A stretch of DNA of 15,483 nucleotides, taken from positions 1 through 15,483 of the forward strand of contig DJAN01000147.1 in the NCBI GenBank assembly GCA_002429615.1. The letters run 5' to 3'. Shown piece after piece: positions 9,401 through 15,483 of the stretch. Made by a program: the position numbers and the translations under genes. The stretch comes from Lysobacteraceae bacterium UBA6001 (GTDB taxonomy: Bacteria; Pseudomonadota; Gammaproteobacteria; Xanthomonadales; Xanthomonadaceae). How positions within the stretch are numbered: position 1 is the first letter of the stretch; every line of letters begins with the position of its first letter. Below the pieces are notes generated by a model that was not told the DNA's origin, did not search any database, and saw nothing but the letters and a program-made list of their open reading frames with translations.

Positions 9401-10003
9401 CTGGCCGCGATCCACGAGTACGGCGAAGCCGCCCAGCGCGCCGAGTACCTGGAAGCGCAGAACGTCGACCTGACCACCGCACTGGAAACGCTGGAAGACG
9501 CGATCCGCAAGATCGACCGCGAGACCCGTGGTCGTTTCAAGGACACCTTCGACCGCGTCAACGCCGGCGTGCAGGCGCTGTACCCGCGCCTGTTCGGCGG
9601 TGGCCATGCCTACCTGGAACTCACCGGCGAGGACCTGCTGGATACCGGCGTGGCGATCATGGCGCGGCCTCCGGGCAAGCGCGTATCGAGCATCTCGCTG
9701 CTGTCCGGCGGCGAGAAGGCGATGACCGCCGTCGCCCTGGTGTTCGCCATCTTCCAGCTCAATCCGGCCCCGTTCTGCCTGCTGGACGAGGTGGACGCGC
9801 CGCTGGATGAAGCCAACGTCGGCCGCCTGGCCAACATGGTCAAGGAGATGAGCGAGAAGGTGCAGTTCCTGTTCGTCAGCCACAACAAGGCGACGATGGA
9901 AGCCGCGCACCAGCTCTCCGGCGTGACCATGCGCGAACCGGGCGTGAGCCGCCTGGTCAGCGTGGACCTGGAAGAAGCCGCGCGCCTGGCCGGCGCGGCC
10001 TGA
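6500..10003 (+). CDS. smc: Chromosome partition/condensation ATPase SMC
   Basis: This 1167-residue protein is the ATPase of the SMC-ScpAB condensin, which organises and helps segregate newly replicated DNA. The N-terminal ATPase half-head (about 1-165) has Walker A GPNGCGKS at 31-38, the GESSASRLRG loop soon after, and the Q-loop with Gln146. Coiled coil runs from about 170 to 500, a hinge covers about 505-650, and the returning coil reaches about 1000. The C-terminal head has the signature LSGGEK at 1068-1073 and Walker B LLDE with Asp1096 and Glu1097. All ATPase motifs are intact and length is normal. It is the SMC type, not the MukB of enterobacteria. ScpA and ScpB genes are not in this window. 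zipA follows after 111 nt. Confidence 0.97.
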   Translation: MRLSTIKLSGFKSFVDPTTLHLPTNMTGVVGPNGCGKSNIIDAVRWVMGESSASRLRGDSLTDVIFSGSSARKPVSQATVELIFDNADHAISGEYAAFNEISVKRTVSRDGSSAYYLNGTKCRRRDITDLFLGTGLGPRSYSIIEQGMISQIIEARPEDLRVYLEEAAGISKYKERRKETETRIRHTRENLDRLNDLREEITKQLEHLKRQARQAEQYQALQEERRVKDAEWKALEYRGLDGRVQGLREALSREETKLQQLIAEQREAESRIETGRVRREESAELLAKAQADVYQVGSTLARIEQQIHHQRELSQRLHKARDEAQSQLQELTQHITGDAAKLAVLREAVEAAEPQLEQLREENEFKQEALREAEARLSDWQQRWEHHTRDTGEASRAGEVERTRVDYLDRQALEADRRREALAGERAGLDLDALSEAFEQAQIQHETQKAALDGLNEQVETRKQSVAALQEQQRGSQGELAEVRKQAQAARGRLSSLETLQQAALGQEQGASVAWLKSRGLDSAARVGERITVEAGWENAVESALGQLIEGVLVDDPAALVDALGELGEGRIALVSDETGEGEFAATSLASKVRGPLAIRRLLARLHGADDLAAARQLQRQLGDQDSVITRNGERLGEGWVRVSRSGAAKQGALLREREIQELRAQIETLGEREAELEHRLGSFRDQLLAAEQQREDAQRQLYMAHRSVSELAGQLQSQQGKVDTARLRIERIESELTQLIETLDSSREQAREARAKLEDAVGRMGDLEATRQALETERRQFTEARDLARDAARSVRDASHALALTLESQRTQMTSLGQTLERMGNQRGQLDTRLEDLVAQLSEGDSPVETLEQEHQAALSERVRTERVLAEARTQLDGIDHELRGLEQTRHQRDEQALAQRERISQRKLDQQALVLSAEQLSAAVVKAGFVLEDVINTLPEDARVADWEQAVHQIDGRMRRLEPVNLAAIHEYGEAAQRAEYLEAQNVDLTTALETLEDAIRKIDRETRGRFKDTFDRVNAGVQALYPRLFGGGHAYLELTGEDLLDTGVAIMARPPGKRVSSISLLSGGEKAMTAVALVFAIFQLNPAPFCLLDEVDAPLDEANVGRLANMVKEMSEKVQFLFVSHNKATMEAAHQLSGVTMREPGVSRLVSVDLEEAARLAGAA

Positions 10004-10114
10004 GCCGAGGTTGCGCCGCAGCATGGACGCCGCGTACCGCGCAGGGTTTCAATTTCGCCGTTTAGCTGACAGGCTTATGCGAATCCCTTTCACGACCCAT
10101 TGCCGGAGACGCTG

Positions 10115-10861
10115 ATGTCCGACATGGCCATGATGCGAATTGGCATCCTGATCGTTGGTTTGCTGCTGGTAGCGGCGATTTTCCTGTTCGGCCGGCCGAA
10201 GAAGCCACCGCAGGGGCGTCGTGTCGACAGCGAGCCGGCGCCGCAACCCGGCGCTCGTGAGCGCCGCGAGCCGGTGATCGGCGAGGGCGACGTGGCGGGC
10301 GTCGGGGCCGACAGCGGCGACTACAGTGGCGAAGCGGTGTCGCAGCCGGAGCTGGGGCTGGGTGCCTCGGACGGCGCGGCCAGCGAACTGGGCAAGCGTC
10401 CCTCGCAGGACTTCGACAAGATCGTCTCGCTGTTCGTCGCGGCCAAGGCCGGGCAGGTGCTGCGCGGCGAGGATATCGTGGTGGCGGCCGAGAAGACCGG
10501 CCTGACCTTCGGCCACATGAACGTGTTCCACCGGCTGGTGGAAGGGCACCCGGAGCGCGGGCCGATCTTCAGCATGGCCAGCATCCTGAAGCCGGGCAGC
10601 TTCGACATGGCCAATATCCGCGCGATGGAGACCCCGGCGATCGCATTCTTCTTGACCCTGCCGGCGCCGATGACCGCGCTCGATGCCTGGGAAAAAATGC
10701 TGCCGACCGTGCAGCGCATGGCCGAACTGCTCGAAGGCGTGGTGCTGGACGACAGCCGCAACGCGCTCGGTCGCCAGCGCATCGCCCACATTCGCGACGA
10801 ACTGCGTGCCTACGACCGCCAGCACCAGGCCCCGCCGTTGACGAAGGCGCCTCGCTGGTAG
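10115..10861 (+). CDS. zipA: Cell division protein ZipA
   Basis: This 248-residue inner-membrane protein tethers FtsZ to the membrane at the Z-ring. The N-terminal membrane anchor (about 8-26, IGILIVGLLLVAAIFLF) is followed by a basic stretch (GRPKKPPQGRR) and a Pro/Gly/acidic linker to about residue 98. The globular FtsZ-binding ZipA_C domain (about 99-235) contains GHMNVFHR, ETPAIAFFLTLPAP and the DDSRNALGRQRIAHIRDELR end. The linker is short: E. coli ZipA has 328 residues. The ATG at 10115 is chosen because GGAG (10105-10108) lies six bases upstream; another ATG at 10124 is less well placed. The last nine or so codons and the TAG lie inside a long palindrome, so the extreme C-terminus may be repeat-derived. 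smc lies upstream, as in Pseudomonas. Confidence 0.94.
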   Translation: MSDMAMMRIGILIVGLLLVAAIFLFGRPKKPPQGRRVDSEPAPQPGARERREPVIGEGDVAGVGADSGDYSGEAVSQPELGLGASDGAASELGKRPSQDFDKIVSLFVAAKAGQVLRGEDIVVAAEKTGLTFGHMNVFHRLVEGHPERGPIFSMASILKPGSFDMANIRAMETPAIAFFLTLPAPMTALDAWEKMLPTVQRMAELLEGVVLDDSRNALGRQRIAHIRDELRAYDRQHQAPPLTKAPRW

Positions 10862-10883
10862 CGAGGCGCTTCGTCAACGGCGG
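10832..10883. repeat. Long palindrome spanning the zipA stop codon
   Basis: Positions 10832-10856 pair with 10860-10883 in a stem of 24 base pairs with one bulged G (10847) and a three-base loop. The TAG of zipA is at 10859-10861. No T-tract follows, so it is not a textbook terminator, but its stability would block 3' exonucleases or stall polymerase in either direction. Confidence 0.8.
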
Positions 10884-10886
10884 CGC

Positions 10887-10913
10887 AGCTGATCCCGCAA
10901 CGCGGGATCAGCT
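10887..10913. repeat. Perfect 12-bp palindrome
   Basis: AGCTGATCCCGC at 10887-10898 and its exact complement at 10902-10913 are separated by AAC. It is the second of five adjacent stem-loops after zipA. Confidence 0.85.
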
Positions 10914-10942
10914 CCCCAAAGTTTGCCAAGCAAACTTCGGGG
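10914..10942. repeat. 13-bp palindrome with one mismatch
   Basis: Positions 10914-10926 pair with 10930-10942 around a CAA loop; the only mismatch is A10918 against C10938. It directly abuts the previous palindrome. Confidence 0.85.
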
Positions 10943-10967
10943 CCCCGCGCTTCCCTTGCCTATCCCC

Positions 10968-11003
10968 CGCGGCTTCGCCGCGCCCCCCTTAACAAAGGGG
11001 GGC
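10968..11003. repeat. Two overlapping hairpins, GC-rich and C-run/G-run
   Basis: CGCGGC/GCCGCG (10968-10973 with 10977-10982) is followed immediately by GCCCCCCTT/AAGGGGGGC (10982-10990 with 10995-11003, loop AACA). They share base 10982, so only one forms completely. C-run/G-run hairpins of this type are frequent between genes in Stenotrophomonas-like genomes (general knowledge). Confidence 0.75.
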
Positions 11004-11022
11004 TCTCCCCCAGAGCGAATGA

Positions 11023-11043
11023 TGAGGCGCTTCGCTCGCCTCA
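11023..11043. repeat. Short hairpin carrying an 11-nt direct repeat of the zipA palindrome
   Basis: TGAGGCG at 11023-11029 pairs with CGCCTCA at 11037-11043. The 11-mer GAGGCGCTTCG occurs here (11024-11034) and in the zipA palindrome (10863-10873), linking the two parts of the intergenic region. Confidence 0.6.
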
Positions 11044-11075
11044 CCGAAGCCACGGCCGCGGCAGCGGCTCCGCCC

Positions 11076-11252
11076 GCTGTTTCTTTTGATCTTTTCGCCG
11101 GTCGGGGCGATCTATCGGGTGGCCGGGGGGCTTGCGCTATCGGGGGCGTAGGGCGACATGGATGTCGCCCTTCGAGCCCCGCATGGATGCAGTTTTTGGC
11201 GTCCCCCGCTAGCGCAAGCTCCCCGGCCGCCGCGCGATAGCAAAAGAACAGC
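11076..11252. repeat. Nested inverted-repeat element, about 177 bp, non-coding
   Basis: Arms of 26 bases (11121-11146 and 11203-11228) are inverted copies with only two mismatches. Weaker inverted similarity continues outward to GCTGTTTCTTTTG at 11076 and CAAAAGAACAGC ending at 11252. Inside lies a perfect 10-bp hairpin AGGGCGACAT/ATGTCGCCCT (11150-11159 with 11162-11171), then a block (11172-11208) that matches the start of this window. No transposase frame or other credible gene lies within. It sits just past the stop of the minus-strand aminotransferase and may act as its terminator or mRNA 3' end. It resembles a MITE-like or REP-like intergenic repeat (inference). Confidence 0.75.
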
Positions 11253-11260
11253 CAAAAGCT

Positions 11261-15483
<4,223 letters not shown>

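Noticed and set aside
6500..10003. MukB or RecN as alternative identity of the large coiled-coil ATPase
   Set aside because: Length, hinge position and the GPNGCGKS, LSGGEK and LLDEVDAPLDEAN motifs fit SMC; MukB is longer with different motifs, and RecN is about half this size.
7307..10024. A 905-codon open frame on the strand opposite smc
   Set aside because: It mirrors smc almost end to end, is Gln/Leu/Ala/Arg-rich low-complexity translation and has no domain. Long antisense frames are expected opposite GC-rich genes with strong third-position GC bias.
10862..11260. Possible insertion sequence, or a CRISPR-like array, in the repeat-rich gap
   Set aside because: No transposase frame and no target-site duplication found. 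The repeats are palindromes of differing sequence rather than one repeat with equal spacers, and no cas gene is near.

Overview
The window is high-GC bacterial chromosome. Gene order and protein character point to a gammaproteobacterium of the Xanthomonadaceae (Stenotrophomonas, Pseudoxanthomonas, Lysobacter or Luteimonas type). The clues are an SMC-type rather than MukB-type condensin, an smc-zipA-ligA neighbourhood, an unusually long LigA, a 3-hydroxyanthranilate dioxygenase (the tryptophan-to-quinolinate route to NAD is known from xanthomonads), and GC-rich palindromic intergenic repeats of the kind common in that family. No rRNA, tRNA, CRISPR array, prophage or insertion sequence is visible.

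Layout. (1) Positions 130-4265, minus strand: a tightly packed seven-gene operon read from asnS through two small membrane proteins, a small acidic soluble protein, a PaiB-like flavin-binding protein, a beta-carbonic anhydrase and 3-hydroxyanthranilate 3,4-dioxygenase. Most junctions overlap (ATGA, TGATG or TAATG) and the unit ends at a rho-independent terminator. (2) Positions 4454-4825, plus strand: an IscA-like iron-sulfur carrier with its own -10 box, divergent from asnS. (3) Positions 4870-6306, plus strand: the ribosomal protein operon rpsF-rpsR-rplI, with a promoter, a structured leader and a strong terminator. The E. coli-type priB between rpsF and rpsR is absent. (4) Positions 6377-10861, plus strand: smc and zipA (chromosome condensation, Z-ring anchoring). 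(5) Positions 10832-11252: a cluster of palindromes and one larger inverted-repeat element, with no gene. (6) Positions 11261-12376, minus strand: a HisC-like PLP aminotransferase carrying a twin-arginine export signal. (7) Positions 12473-15483, plus strand: ligA followed by an overlapping epmA (EF-P lysyltransferase), cut by the window end.

Most genes are core housekeeping: aminoacylation, translation, Fe-S assembly, chromosome structure, division and DNA ligation. The accessory-looking part is the 10.83-12.38 kb block, where repeats and a reverse-strand, apparently exported aminotransferase lie between zipA and ligA, genes that are adjacent in relatives such as Pseudomonas. I found no convincing undescribed multi-gene system. 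The points most worth following are the exported aminotransferase with its repeat cluster, the enlarged LigA, the uncharacterised small membrane proteins translationally coupled to asnS, and the atypical S6 tail.
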